Below are positions 25,683 through 34,767 of a DNA stretch of 64,000 nucleotides, in pieces (the stretch's first letter is position 1; each line of letters opens with the position of its first letter). The notes under the pieces are model-generated. The model was not told the origin of the DNA. It made no database searches and was given only the letters and a program-made list of their open reading frames with translations. The DNA comes from Desulfonatronum thiosulfatophilum (GTDB lineage: Bacteria; Desulfobacterota; Desulfovibrionia; Desulfovibrionales; Desulfonatronaceae). The DNA lies in contig NZ_FMXO01000018.1 of the NCBI RefSeq assembly GCF_900104215.1, forward strand, positions 24,211 to 88,210, in the 5' to 3' direction. The position numbers and the translations under genes are program-made.

Positions 25683-28460
25683 GTCAGTGTAGCGGCGCAT
25701 CAGATACTTTTCCCCTTCAACCAACAGGAAGAGTACCACTCCAAAAACAAAGATCCGCAGCCACGTCGTGAGGTCCACTGCTTCGGTGCGGAAGAGAAAC
25801 TGCATCGGCGGGGCGTAGGTAAATCCCAGCTGCAGGACGGCCAGTACAAGAATGGACCAGAGTACGGCAGTGCTGCCCGTGAAGGCCGTAAGGCGCATGG
25901 AACTCTCGAATATGAACCTGCTGTTGAACAGGTAGCAGACTTGGCCGAAGACCAAGGTGTTGATGGCCACGGTGGCGGCCAGATCCTGTGAAGCGTTGCC
26001 GCCCAGCATGTACACGTAGTGGCCCAGGGCGCCAATGGTCAACAACAACGAAACAAAGGAGATCCGCCAGAGCAGAAACCGGGATACCAACGGCTCGTCC
26101 GCTTTCCGGGGCGGACGTCGCATCACGTTGCTTTCCGCCGGCTCAAACGCGAGAGCCAGAGCCAGGGATACCGCCGTGACCATGTTGATCCACAGGATCT
26201 GCGGTGGCGAGATGGGCAGAGCGAACTCGCCGCCCGCGCCGGCCGCACCTATCCCCAGAAATATTGCCGCGATGACCACCAGTGCCTGTCCGCCGTTGGT
26301 GGGCAGGATGAACAGAATGGCTTTTTTGATGTTGTCGTAAACCGTGCGACCTTCTTCAACGGCATTGGCGATGGAGGCGAAATTGTCGTCCGCCAGGACC
26401 ATGTCCGAGGACTCCTTGGCCGCTTCGGTCCCGCTTTGGCCCATGGCCACTCCGACGTCCGCCCGCTTTAACGCCGGGGCATCATTTACACCGTCACCGG
26501 TCATGGCCACGATCTTGTCTTTGGCCTGCAGGGCCGTCACGATGCGCAGCTTGTGCTCTGGCGAGACCCGGGCAAATATGTCCACGTCCGGAATCTGCTC
26601 CTGAAGCTGCTCATCGCTCATGGACTCGATATCCTTGCCCGTGAGTGCTGTTTTGCCGTCTCCGATCCCCAACTGCAGGCCGATGGCCGTGGCCGTGACC
26701 ACGTGATCCCCTGTGATCATTTTGACTCGAATGCCGGCACTGTCGCAATCTTCCATGGATTCACAGTCGCCGATCAACTTTTCCGCGGCTTGCACGGCTT
26801 CGTCCCGGGGCGGATCGATGATTCCGTACAGCCCAAGGAAGATGAAGCCTTCAGCCACGTCATCCATGTTCAGTTTGTCCTGGCCGTTGTCCAGGGGACG
26901 AATGGCCAGCCCAAGCAAACGTTGGCCCTTGGAGGCGATTTTTTGTTCTTCGTCCTCCCAGAAGGAAGGATCAAGCGACTCGTCGCCGTCTTCGGTCCGT
27001 TGCGTCGAGCAACGTTCCAGAACTTTTTCCGGCGCCCCTTTCAAGATGATCAGGCCACCTGATTCGGAGTGACGGTGCAAAGTGGCCATGAATTTTTGTT
27101 CCGAACTGAAGGGAATTGCATCCAGACGTTCATATTGATCATTTTCCTCCTCCTGATCCAGGCCGGCCTTCAAGGCCGCCGTGATCAGGGCGGATTCCGT
27201 CGGCGCTCCCTGAGCCTTCCAGTTGCCGTCCGTTTTTGTGACCTCGGCTTCGTTACAGAGCAAACCAAAGCGCAACAGATCCAGGATGGGCCCCTTTTCC
27301 TGGCGTGGATCAAATTTTTCATCATCGAGTTGAAAATCGCCCTCCGGAGCATAGCCGACCCCGGAAAGAGTCACGGTTCTGTCCCGCGTGCGCAAGGTTT
27401 GGACGGTCATTTCGTTGCGGGTCAGTGTGCCGGTTTTGTCCGTGCAGATCACGCTCACCGAGCCGAGCGTTTCCACCGCGGGCAGATGGCGGATGATCGC
27501 ATTGCGCTTGGCCATGCGCTGCACGCCGATGGCCAGGGTAATGGTCACAATAGCTGGTAGACCTTCGGGGATGGCGGCCACGGCCAAACCCACGGCAGCC
27601 ATGAACATCTCACCCGGTGCAAAGCCTTGGAAGAAGTACCCGAAAGCGAAGGTCACGCCAGCCATGGCGATGATGGCAACACTGAGTATGTTGCCGAAGC
27701 GTCCGAGTTGCTTGAGCAGCGGAGTGGTCAGTGTTTCCACGTCCGACAGCATTTCACTGATCCTGCCGATCTCCGTATCCGATCCGGTTCCGACCACCAA
27801 GCCCCGACCTTGCCCATAGGCGACCATGGTGCCGGAAAAGGCCATGCTGGAACGATCGCCCAGGGAATCATCCTTGTCCACAGGCTCGGTATCCTTTTCC
27901 ACGGGAACGGATTCTCCGGTGAGGGCGGCTTCCTCTATCTGAAGATCGCGGGATTTGAACAGGCGGATGTCCGCCGGGATCTTGTCGCCCGCATTGAGCA
28001 GGATCACATCCCCCGGGACCAGTTCCTTGGCCTCGATCTCTTTTTTCTTGCCGTCGCGCAGAACCACGGCCGAAGGGGAGAGCATGTTCCGGATGCTATC
28101 CAGGGATTTTTCGGCTTTCCCTTCCTGGATGAAGCCGATCATTGCATTTACAAGCACCACGCCGAGGATGACACCCATGTCCAACCACTCGGCGAGCAGT
28201 CCCGTGATTACGGCTGCAGCCAGAAGCAGATAGATAAGAACGTTGTTGAACTGGGCCAGGAAGCGCATCAACGCGCTGCGGCCTTTGGTTTGGGGCAATT
28301 CGTTCGGGCCGTATTTTTCCAGTCGACTGTCCGCTTCAGATGCACTCAATCCTTTGGTGTCGCTCTCCAACCGCTCGAGAACCTCGGAAATGGAAAAGGA
28401 ATGCCACGGGGTTTTTTCCGTCTTTTTTTCGGAGTGCTGCGGGGTTTCATTTTTCATCAT
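25674..28460 (-). CDS. P2-type cation-transporting ATPase
   Basis: 928 aa from the ATG at 28458-28460 (upstream in-frame codons give no domain). Actuator motif ALTGESVPVEKD, phosphorylation motif CTDKTGTLTRNEM near residue 350, and hinge TGDGVNDAPALKRADVGVAMG are all present. The helix-4 ion site is IPEGLPA, as in Ca2+ and Na+/K+ pumps. Helix 6 has NMVTAVSL instead of the Ca2+-type NxxTD, so the ion is uncertain (Ca2+, Na+ or K+). It follows the Usp gene by 75 nt and may be co-transcribed. Confidence 0.9.
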   Translation of the reverse strand: MMKNETPQHSEKKTEKTPWHSFSISEVLERLESDTKGLSASEADSRLEKYGPNELPQTKGRSALMRFLAQFNNVLIYLLLAAAVITGLLAEWLDMGVILGVVLVNAMIGFIQEGKAEKSLDSIRNMLSPSAVVLRDGKKKEIEAKELVPGDVILLNAGDKIPADIRLFKSRDLQIEEAALTGESVPVEKDTEPVDKDDSLGDRSSMAFSGTMVAYGQGRGLVVGTGSDTEIGRISEMLSDVETLTTPLLKQLGRFGNILSVAIIAMAGVTFAFGYFFQGFAPGEMFMAAVGLAVAAIPEGLPAIVTITLAIGVQRMAKRNAIIRHLPAVETLGSVSVICTDKTGTLTRNEMTVQTLRTRDRTVTLSGVGYAPEGDFQLDDEKFDPRQEKGPILDLLRFGLLCNEAEVTKTDGNWKAQGAPTESALITAALKAGLDQEEENDQYERLDAIPFSSEQKFMATLHRHSESGGLIILKGAPEKVLERCSTQRTEDGDESLDPSFWEDEEQKIASKGQRLLGLAIRPLDNGQDKLNMDDVAEGFIFLGLYGIIDPPRDEAVQAAEKLIGDCESMEDCDSAGIRVKMITGDHVVTATAIGLQLGIGDGKTALTGKDIESMSDEQLQEQIPDVDIFARVSPEHKLRIVTALQAKDKIVAMTGDGVNDAPALKRADVGVAMGQSGTEAAKESSDMVLADDNFASIANAVEEGRTVYDNIKKAILFILPTNGGQALVVIAAIFLGIGAAGAGGEFALPISPPQILWINMVTAVSLALALAFEPAESNVMRRPPRKADEPLVSRFLLWRISFVSLLLTIGALGHYVYMLGGNASQDLAATVAINTLVFGQVCYLFNSRFIFESSMRLTAFTGSTAVLWSILVLAVLQLGFTYAPPMQFLFRTEAVDLTTWLRIFVFGVVLFLLVEGEKYLMRRYTDAR

Positions 28461-28535
28461 TCGACTCTTTGTTGCTGATTTGAGAAAAGACCTGCTCCGC
28501 ATGGAGGGATATTCTCGATTAATGCCATTGCAAAA

Positions 28536-29429
28536 TTATTCGGAAAGTCGGCAGGTAGAAGGGCTGACCCACAAGGCCGCGCCATCCAGTTTTGCCAGAA
28601 GGGTCCTGCTGACCGAGCCCATGGAAAAAAAGCCCGGAGCGGACGTGCCGGTTCGGCCGACGGCAACCACCGCATATCGACCGTTCTCGGCTTCCTGGAG
28701 CAGAGCTTGCGCGGGTTTGGAAGATTGCAGGATTTTGGTTTGGATCCGTTCTCTGGACACGCCGTTGTTCAGGACCGAGGTCAAGGCGTGATCGAAAAAA
28801 GAGTGTGCATCCGGATCGGGAGTCGATGAATCACCGTTCACATGGGCCAGCACCACGGAGTGATCCGGCTGATCAGCCATCACGAATCCGACATGATCGG
28901 CAATCTGGACGCAGGGCTCGGAGCCGTCCACGGCAACCAAAACATTCCTGCGTTTGCTTTCGGTCCGTTGGCAAACCCAGATGGGGAAGGACAAATCTTC
29001 GTTCATGATGGATTTCGTGACGCTGTCCACGAAAAGTTCCTCAAACCGCGAAAGTCCGCGTCGACCAAGGACAAGGGCATCGTAATGCCCTTTGGCGCAC
29101 TCCTGAATTAAATCCTTGGCAGATCCAAACTGGCTGTAAATGAACTTTGTGGCAACATTGCTCGAGGAAAAACCGGAACTCACCAACATGGCGCGTCCTT
29201 TTTCCAGAAGCTCGTCAGCCCGCTGCTGCTGTGCCTTTTTCCAGCCATCCGTCCATTTTTTTCGCTGGTAGACATCACTGTCATCCAGATAAACGGACGG
29301 AGGTTGCGGGGCAACATAGAGCAGCGTCAATCGAATGTGGTGTTTGTGGAGAAAAAAGTGATTGATGAAGCGTCCGGCAAGAAATGAGCTTTGATCGTCG
29401 CCAATTGCAAGCAAGAAGTGTTTTTCCAT
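28536..29429 (-). CDS. Universal stress protein, two Usp domains
   Basis: 297 aa with two tandem Usp folds. Domain 1 (about 1-150) ends in VLGRRGLSRFEELFVDSVTKSIM, and domain 2 (about 155-290) in AVGRTGTSAPGFFSMGSVSRTLL, both of the GxxG...GS ATP-binding type. GAGGA precedes the start. Such proteins bind ATP or other nucleotides and help survival under stress; a specific role for this one is not visible. It lies upstream of the P-type ATPase. Confidence 0.88.
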   Translation of the reverse strand: MEKHFLLAIGDDQSSFLAGRFINHFFLHKHHIRLTLLYVAPQPPSVYLDDSDVYQRKKWTDGWKKAQQQRADELLEKGRAMLVSSGFSSSNVATKFIYSQFGSAKDLIQECAKGHYDALVLGRRGLSRFEELFVDSVTKSIMNEDLSFPIWVCQRTESKRRNVLVAVDGSEPCVQIADHVGFVMADQPDHSVVLAHVNGDSSTPDPDAHSFFDHALTSVLNNGVSRERIQTKILQSSKPAQALLQEAENGRYAVVAVGRTGTSAPGFFSMGSVSRTLLAKLDGAALWVSPSTCRLSE

Positions 29430-30038
29430 TCCAGATCCTCTTTTCGACTGATGCGGCGAAGCTGCGTTATGACAAAGTGGGGCTACTCCTCATCTGAGGC
29501 TCGACCTGTCTTGAATTTGAAGCCTCGCAGAGATTTCACCGATTGCGCCATGACCATTACCTGAAGAACAGGCATGTTCGTGTCCGGCATTAGCTGAACG
29601 AATCCTGGCTCAAGCAGGCATGAGAGGCGGCAAATCCAGGCAACCGGACGAGTTCCGGGCCTGCAACAAGAATTTGCGAAGTAGATCTCAAGTGCGATTC
29701 AGAGCACTTAAAATCCGGACACGAAATGGTCGCGAAAAAACGCACCTTTTTTTCTCATAAGCATGCACTTGGGGGACAACCCTCGTCAACCCATGTCCGC
29801 CTTCATCCTCCAGCTTCTTGTTCCGGAGCTTGCAATCTTCCGGTGAATGCCGTTGAATATGACAAAACCTATGAAGAACACGATGCGTGTTCAATGTGTC
29901 TTGAAGAGACTAGCTTTTTATTCTTAACCCAGTCGGCTGGGCCGATTCGGGGGCATCATTTTCGAATTGATTGCTATTGTTGATTTACACGCAACTCATC
30001 GAATTGAAAGTCTGAAGCCCCAAGAACAGGAGGACGTG
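29430..30038. other. Intergenic region without a recognisable gene
   Basis: About 610 bases between divergent genes. Short open frames on both strands (29688-29894 minus, 29726-29983 plus) show no domain, weak starts and no family resemblance. The region should contain the Usp promoter (minus) and the flavoredoxin promoter (plus), but I cannot identify boxes with confidence. Confidence 0.5.
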
Positions 30039-30641
30039 ATGAAAAAATCTTTGGGAGCAAAAACGCTGGTATTTCCTACACCGGTATGGGTTGTTGGATC
30101 GTATGATCAGGAAGGAAAGCCGAACATCATGACCATCGCCTGGGGAGGGATCTGCTGCTCTAAGCCCCCCTGTCTGAACATTTCGCTGCGCAAGGCGACA
30201 TACACCTATGAGTGCATCACCATGAGCCGGTCGTTCACGGTCAATGTCGCAACGGAGAATAACATCATCATGGCTGATTATTGCGGCACAGCCTCCGGAA
30301 GAACCGTGAACAAGTTCGCCGCCACCGGGCTCACCCCTGTCAGGAGCGAATTGGTGGATGCGCCGTATATCGAGGAATTTCCCCTGATAGCCGAATGCCG
30401 CCTGCTGCAAACAGTTGACCTGGGACTGCATACCATGTTCATCGGAGAAATTCTGGACATCAAAGCCGATGCCGCGGTGCTCATGGAAGAAGGGCTCCCG
30501 GATGTGGAAAAACTTCGTCCCGCGGTCTTTGGGCCGGTGGTTCGTACCTACCATGGGTTGGGAGAGTATCTTGGGCCGGCGTTCACCATCGGCCAGGAAA
30601 TCGAACGCCCCAAGGATGAATTGCCCAAGCGGGAGCATTGA
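30039..30641 (+). CDS. flr: Flavin reductase-like protein (flavoredoxin)
   Basis: 200 aa from the ATG at 30039, which has AGGAGG upstream. It begins MKKSLGAKTLVFPTPVWVVG and contains the flavin split-barrel motifs PNIMTIAWGGICCSKPPCL and SRSFTVNVATENNI. It closely resembles Desulfovibrio flavoredoxin, an FMN protein that moves electrons in thiosulfate or sulfur metabolism. The lipoprotein gene downstream starts right after the stop. The gene symbol is by resemblance only. Confidence 0.82.
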   Translation: MKKSLGAKTLVFPTPVWVVGSYDQEGKPNIMTIAWGGICCSKPPCLNISLRKATYTYECITMSRSFTVNVATENNIIMADYCGTASGRTVNKFAATGLTPVRSELVDAPYIEEFPLIAECRLLQTVDLGLHTMFIGEILDIKADAAVLMEEGLPDVEKLRPAVFGPVVRTYHGLGEYLGPAFTIGQEIERPKDELPKREH

Positions 30642-30649
30642 GGTTTCCC

Positions 30650-31210
30650 GTGCGATCATGCCTTTGTTCCCAATCAATCATTGGATGTATCTTCTGCATG
30701 CTGCTTCTGATGGGGCTTGGGGGATGCGGCGGCTACATGCAGGGCAATCTTGCGCTGGCCCGCGGAGATTACCGGCAAGCGGAACAACTCTTCCAGGAGA
30801 TACTGGTTCAAAATCCCGAGGATGCCACCGCCCGGAGGCGTCTGGCCATGACCTACTTTTATATGGGAAGGGATCTTGATCCGTCATATTATGCGCGATC
30901 AGTCCAGGAATTCAGGCGGATTGGTGAAATTCGTGATCCCACTCCGGAGGAGCAGTTTCACCACGGATTCGCCCTGATCGGAGAGGGAAGACGGGCTGAA
31001 GGGTTCGGTCTGCTAAAGAACTTCAGCTACCCCAGGCAGTTCCGCACGCAGCAGTTCGTCCGGGAACGCGCCGCCCAACTGGAGTCGGATCCTGATCTCA
31101 CGCCCATTGAAATATTCACCCAGATGGAACGAGCCTGGAAGGAAGGAGAACAAGAAGACCTGCGGGAACGACTGGATGAACGACATGACCCATGGGACAT
31201 AGGCGGATAA
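30650..31210 (+). CDS. TPR-like lipoprotein of unknown function
   Basis: 186 aa. A GTG at 30650, with GAGG 6 nt upstream, is a better start than the TTG at 30638. A signal peptide with lipobox (LLLMGLGGC) precedes a soluble domain with one clear TPR pattern (LALARGDYRQAEQLFQEIL, then DATARRRLAMTYFYMG). It is probably anchored to a membrane and acts as an assembly or scaffolding protein. I know of no specific family. Confidence 0.7.
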   Translation: MRSCLCSQSIIGCIFCMLLLMGLGGCGGYMQGNLALARGDYRQAEQLFQEILVQNPEDATARRRLAMTYFYMGRDLDPSYYARSVQEFRRIGEIRDPTPEEQFHHGFALIGEGRRAEGFGLLKNFSYPRQFRTQQFVRERAAQLESDPDLTPIEIFTQMERAWKEGEQEDLRERLDERHDPWDIGG

Positions 31211-31265
31211 AGACTTTTTTATAATTCAAGTAGTTGGAGATGCCAATAGGCACGGAAAGTACAGA

Positions 31266-31296
31266 GAAGGGAGGACTGCGTTGCATTCCTCCCTTC
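31266..31296 (+). terminator. Hairpin after the lipoprotein gene
   Basis: GAAGGGAGGA (31266-31275) pairs with TCCTCCCTTC (31287-31296), a perfect 10-bp stem with an 11-nt loop, but the following T-run is short (TTAG). It ends about 20 nt before the DUF554 start codon. It may be a weak terminator or shield the ribosome site of the next gene. Confidence 0.5.
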
Positions 31297-31316
31297 TTAG
31301 CGCTACACACCGCGCC

Positions 31317-32006
31317 ATGCCCATTGGAACACTTATCAATGCCGCGGCCATCATTCTCGGCAGCCTGCTCGGTTTGCTGCTCGGCGGACGTTTTTCAGAC
31401 CGTTATCGAACCCTGGTCTATCACTCCATCGGATTGTGCGTTCTGGTCATCGGTCTGCACATGGCCCTGAGCTTCGACAATGTCCTGATTCTTGTCTTTT
31501 CCATGCTCTGCGGCGCGTTGTGCGGCCAACTCCTGCGCCTGGACGAACGATTGATCAGCGCCGGCAACATGCTCAAGACGCGTCTCGGCTCCAAGGACGC
31601 CCGTTTCACCGACGGCTTCGTCACGGCCTCGCTTCTGTTTTGCATCGGTTCCATGGCCATTCTCGGATCCATCGATGAGGGCATCCGCGGTGACCGCACC
31701 ATCCTGCTGACAAAATCCATTCTTGACGGATTCATTTGCATCCCCTTGGCTTCCACCTACGGTATCGGGGTGCTTTTCTCCTTCCTCTCCATTCTCCTCT
31801 ACCAGGGCTCCATCACCCTCCTGGCCGGCCAGGCCCAAGGTGTCTTCACCGATCCGATCATCAATCAGCTCACTTCCACCGGCGGCCTTCTGATCATGGG
31901 CATCGGCATCAATCTCCTGGACCTGAAAAACATCAACGTCACCAACATGCTCCCGGCGCTTGTCTTCGCTGTGCTTTTCACTGTTTTCTTGCCGGCGGCG
32001 TTTTGA
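31317..32006 (+). CDS. DUF554 family membrane protein
   Basis: 229 aa from the ATG at 31317. The N-terminus MPIGTLINAAAIILGSLLGLLLGG is the DUF554 signature, and IDEGIRGDRTILLTKSILDGF and LTSTGGLLIMGIGINLLDLKNI are its conserved glycine-rich segments. About six membrane helices. It may be a transporter; its substrate is unknown. Confidence 0.88.
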   Translation: MPIGTLINAAAIILGSLLGLLLGGRFSDRYRTLVYHSIGLCVLVIGLHMALSFDNVLILVFSMLCGALCGQLLRLDERLISAGNMLKTRLGSKDARFTDGFVTASLLFCIGSMAILGSIDEGIRGDRTILLTKSILDGFICIPLASTYGIGVLFSFLSILLYQGSITLLAGQAQGVFTDPIINQLTSTGGLLIMGIGINLLDLKNINVTNMLPALVFAVLFTVFLPAAF

Positions 32007-32210
32007 TTGCCCGACGCAGGTGAAATGCGCGGATTTGAAAGCCACCTAGTCTGAATGCATTTCAGACTGCGATGAAAAGTTGCTGAAGATATGCCGTTTT
32101 GATAGCTTTTTCCCAGCTCTACTGAAATCCACGAATCGCCCTTATGTCCGAAACCTGAGACAATGGTGCCTTCCGTTATTCGAAAGCATGATTGGAACCA
32201 CGATCTCCCA

Positions 32211-33284
32211 ATGAAAAAGCCTGAATTCGTCAAGCAAAAAATCATGCTTCGGGTGCTGTACGCACTTCTACCCGTCATCGTAGCGGGCACCTATTTTTTC
32301 GGGCTACGCGTTTTGGCCGTGCTCGCCGTTTCCATGTTTTTCGCCTTCCTGACGGAATGGTTCATGGCCTCGCGGCGAGGCGGCAAGGTTACCCAGGCCT
32401 GTTTCGTGACCGGAGCGCTCTACGCTCTGGCGTTGCCCCCGACTATCCCGTTCTGGATCACCGCCGTAGGTATTGTGGTGGGCATTTTGTTCGGCAAGGA
32501 GCTGTTCGGCGGATTCGGCAAGAATGTCTTCAATCCGGCCATTGTGGGCCGGGCTTTTGTCTGGGTCAGCTTTCCCCTGGAAATGACCAACCAGTTTGTG
32601 CCGGCGTTTCGTGATTTTCCCGGCGGATTCGTTCACTGGAGCATGGCCAAGGCCGGGGAGCTTCCGGACTATCTGCTCCGCGCCGGCCATGGAGCAGTGG
32701 ATGTCTTCACTTCGGCGACCCCCATGGTTGCCCGCAAGACCCATGATCATGAAACCGCGATCGGGGATCTTTTTTTCGGGGATATTGGCGGGGTATTCGC
32801 TGCCGGTGAACAAACCCTGCTCCTGGGCGCCGGTTCCATCGGCGAGGTCAGCGCCGCGGCGATCCTGCTGGGAGCCGTCTACCTGCTCTACACCAAGACG
32901 GCGCAGTGGCGTCTGATGATCCCTCCCGTTCTGGGAGCTGGCTTTCTGTGCGTCGCCTTGCGCTACGGCCTGGGCGTCGACGCCGTCCCTCCCCTGGAGT
33001 TCACCTTGCTGTCCGGAGGCCTCCTGTACGGCGCCGTGTTCATGGTCACGGAGCCGGTCAGTGCCCCCAAATTGCCGAAGTCGCAGTGGATATACGGGCT
33101 TTTTATCGGCATGATGATTGTCTTCTTCCGAACCTACGGTATCTTTTTCGGCGCCGTGGCCTTTGCCATTCTCCTGGGCAACATGATCGCTCCTTCCCTG
33201 GATCTCTGGTTCAAGCGCCTGTCCGCCGCGAGGTCGGCAAGGCCGATTCAGGCCAAGGCAGCCGGCATAGGGGAACGAAAATGA
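32211..33284 (+). CDS. rnfD: NqrB/RnfD-type electron transport membrane subunit
   Basis: 357 aa from the ATG at 32211; an earlier in-frame ATG at 32163 is possible and neither has a strong ribosome site. It has about ten membrane helices. The segment GGKVTQACFVTGALYALALPP and FGKNVFNPAIVGRAF are conserved in NqrB/RnfD. DVFTSATPM is the likely site where FMN is covalently bound to threonine. GAVFMVTEPVSAPKLP matches the conserved region of helix 9. It overlaps the next gene by 4 nt. Confidence 0.87.
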   Translation: MKKPEFVKQKIMLRVLYALLPVIVAGTYFFGLRVLAVLAVSMFFAFLTEWFMASRRGGKVTQACFVTGALYALALPPTIPFWITAVGIVVGILFGKELFGGFGKNVFNPAIVGRAFVWVSFPLEMTNQFVPAFRDFPGGFVHWSMAKAGELPDYLLRAGHGAVDVFTSATPMVARKTHDHETAIGDLFFGDIGGVFAAGEQTLLLGAGSIGEVSAAAILLGAVYLLYTKTAQWRLMIPPVLGAGFLCVALRYGLGVDAVPPLEFTLLSGGLLYGAVFMVTEPVSAPKLPKSQWIYGLFIGMMIVFFRTYGIFFGAVAFAILLGNMIAPSLDLWFKRLSAARSARPIQAKAAGIGERK

Positions 33285-33943
33285 AGAAGGACTCCATCAC
33301 CTATGTGCTGGGCTTCATGCTGGTTATCACCGTGTTCTTCGGCACCGGGGTTTCGCTGGTCCATCATGGAACCAAGGACATGCTAGCCCGCAACGAGCAA
33401 CTTCATCGCAACCGGACCATCGCCCAGGCCTTCAATCTAGACGTGCCGGGGCGCGACGCCGAGGCCTTTGCACAAGCGGTTCAGGAACATGTGCGCGAGT
33501 TCTCTTTGCGCACACCTGATCGCACCTGGGCTGTGTTTGAACGGGTTACTGAACATGATGACGAATCCAGGGATATCGGGTTCATTTTTCAGGGGCGTGG
33601 CGTCTGGGACATTATCCGTGGCGTCATTGTGCTTAACCCTGATTTAAATACGGTCCTCAACCTGCGGATCATGGAACAAGCCGAAACTCCGGGTCTGGGG
33701 GGGCGGATCGAGGAAGAGGGTTTTCTGGCACAGTTTCAGGGGCTGCGAATTGATTGGGAGCGACAGCCGGATCGTCGCGTGATTCTTGCAACGGGAATGG
33801 ATCCGGATGCCGAAGGCCGCGTGGACGCCATTACCGGAGCCACGGGAACGTCCCGGGCCTTGATCGAGATGCTGAACAACGAACTGCATGAATTTCGCCT
33901 CGCCTACCAGGCAAATATTCAGACCACGAATTCCGAGATGTAA
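33281..33943 (+). CDS. rnfG: NqrC/RnfG-type FMN-binding subunit
   Basis: 220 aa from the ATG at 33281, in the ATGA overlap with the previous stop. One N-terminal membrane helix (YVLGFMLVITVFFGTGVSL) anchors a periplasmic FMN-binding domain. The covalent FMN motif is DAITGATGTSRALIEML near residue 190, and the family segment GRGVWDIIRGVIVL is present. Flavin attachment needs an ApbE transferase, which is not encoded in this window. Confidence 0.87.
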   Translation: MKKDSITYVLGFMLVITVFFGTGVSLVHHGTKDMLARNEQLHRNRTIAQAFNLDVPGRDAEAFAQAVQEHVREFSLRTPDRTWAVFERVTEHDDESRDIGFIFQGRGVWDIIRGVIVLNPDLNTVLNLRIMEQAETPGLGGRIEEEGFLAQFQGLRIDWERQPDRRVILATGMDPDAEGRVDAITGATGTSRALIEMLNNELHEFRLAYQANIQTTNSEM

Positions 33944-33946
33944 GCC

Positions 33947-34564
33947 ATGGCCGATACATCCAGAAGCATCTTTGAAAAAGGAATCTGGGCGGAAAACCCG
34001 GTCTACCGCCAGGTTCTGGGGATCTGTTCGGCTTTGGCGGTCACCAACCTGCTGACCAACACCTTGCTGATGTGCGCTGGCGTCATCTTCACGACGGCCA
34101 TGTCCAATCTCACCGTTTCGGTGTTGCGCAGTTTCATCCCCAAACGCATCCGGATGATGGTTCAGGTGTTGATCATTGCCAGTTACGTGATGATGGTGGA
34201 CATCGTGATCCGTGCCACGGCCCCAGATATTCACCGATTTATCGGACCCTACGTGGGCCTGATCATCACCAACTGCATCATCATGGGACGGGCTGAAGCC
34301 TTTGCCAGTCAGAATCGTCCTTTCCCTTCCCTGCTGGACGGCTTGGCCACGGGAATCGGCTATTCCCTGGTGCTCATCGCCATAGCCCTGGTTCGCGAAC
34401 CCCTCGGTTTCGGGACGGTATTGGGCTATTCCCTTCCGGCCAAAGACCTCTGGTGGCATTCCTGGACCATCATGATCATGCCTCCGGGCGCTTTCTTCAC
34501 CTTGGGACTGCTGACTTGGTGGGCCCGGGCCAAGACGGATCCCAGCCTGAAAGAAACCGGCTGA
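33947..34564 (+). CDS. rnfE: NqrD/RnfE-type membrane subunit
   Basis: 205 aa, six membrane helices. GIWAENPVYRQVLGICSALAVTN and YVGLIITNCIIMGRAEAFA are the conserved NqrD/RnfE segments, including the cysteine in NCIIMGRAEA that helps to hold the membrane iron centre. It starts 3 nt after the preceding stop. The partner NqrE/RnfA and the NADH- or ferredoxin-side subunits do not follow; there is a 200-nt gap and a convergent gene. Confidence 0.87.
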   Translation: MADTSRSIFEKGIWAENPVYRQVLGICSALAVTNLLTNTLLMCAGVIFTTAMSNLTVSVLRSFIPKRIRMMVQVLIIASYVMMVDIVIRATAPDIHRFIGPYVGLIITNCIIMGRAEAFASQNRPFPSLLDGLATGIGYSLVLIAIALVREPLGFGTVLGYSLPAKDLWWHSWTIMIMPPGAFFTLGLLTWWARAKTDPSLKETG

Positions 34565-34694
34565 CAGAGGCGTTGCTCCAAACTCTTTATTGTTCCGCGT
34601 CGCCTATCCATCTTTGCAGCTTACCCAAGTATTTTAATCCATCATCCGTACCCGGTGGCTAATAGCCGAAGCTAGCCCTGCAGGATAAAAGTAA

Positions 34695-34722
34695 CCCGGG
34701 AGGATCATTTGATCCCCCCGGG
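34695..34722 (-). terminator. Terminator-like hairpin between rnfE and glutamate synthase
   Basis: CCCGGG (34695-34700) plus AGGATC pairs with GATCC and CCCGGG (34717-34722). On the minus strand it is followed by TTACTTTTATCC, so it probably ends the glutamate synthase transcript, and may also serve the convergent rnf transcript. Confidence 0.55.
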
Positions 34723-34767
34723 CATTTGACTTGAGGAAACGTGAATCCGGTGCTTCCGGAATCGAAG

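Noticed and set aside
29688..29983. Two overlapping short open frames in the gap before the flavoredoxin-like gene
   Set aside because: Antisense to each other, no conserved motifs, no ribosome sites.
32906..33280. N-terminal extension of the NqrC/RnfG reading frame into the NqrB/RnfD gene
   Set aside because: This part is an alternative frame of the preceding gene; the family starts at the ATG at 33281.
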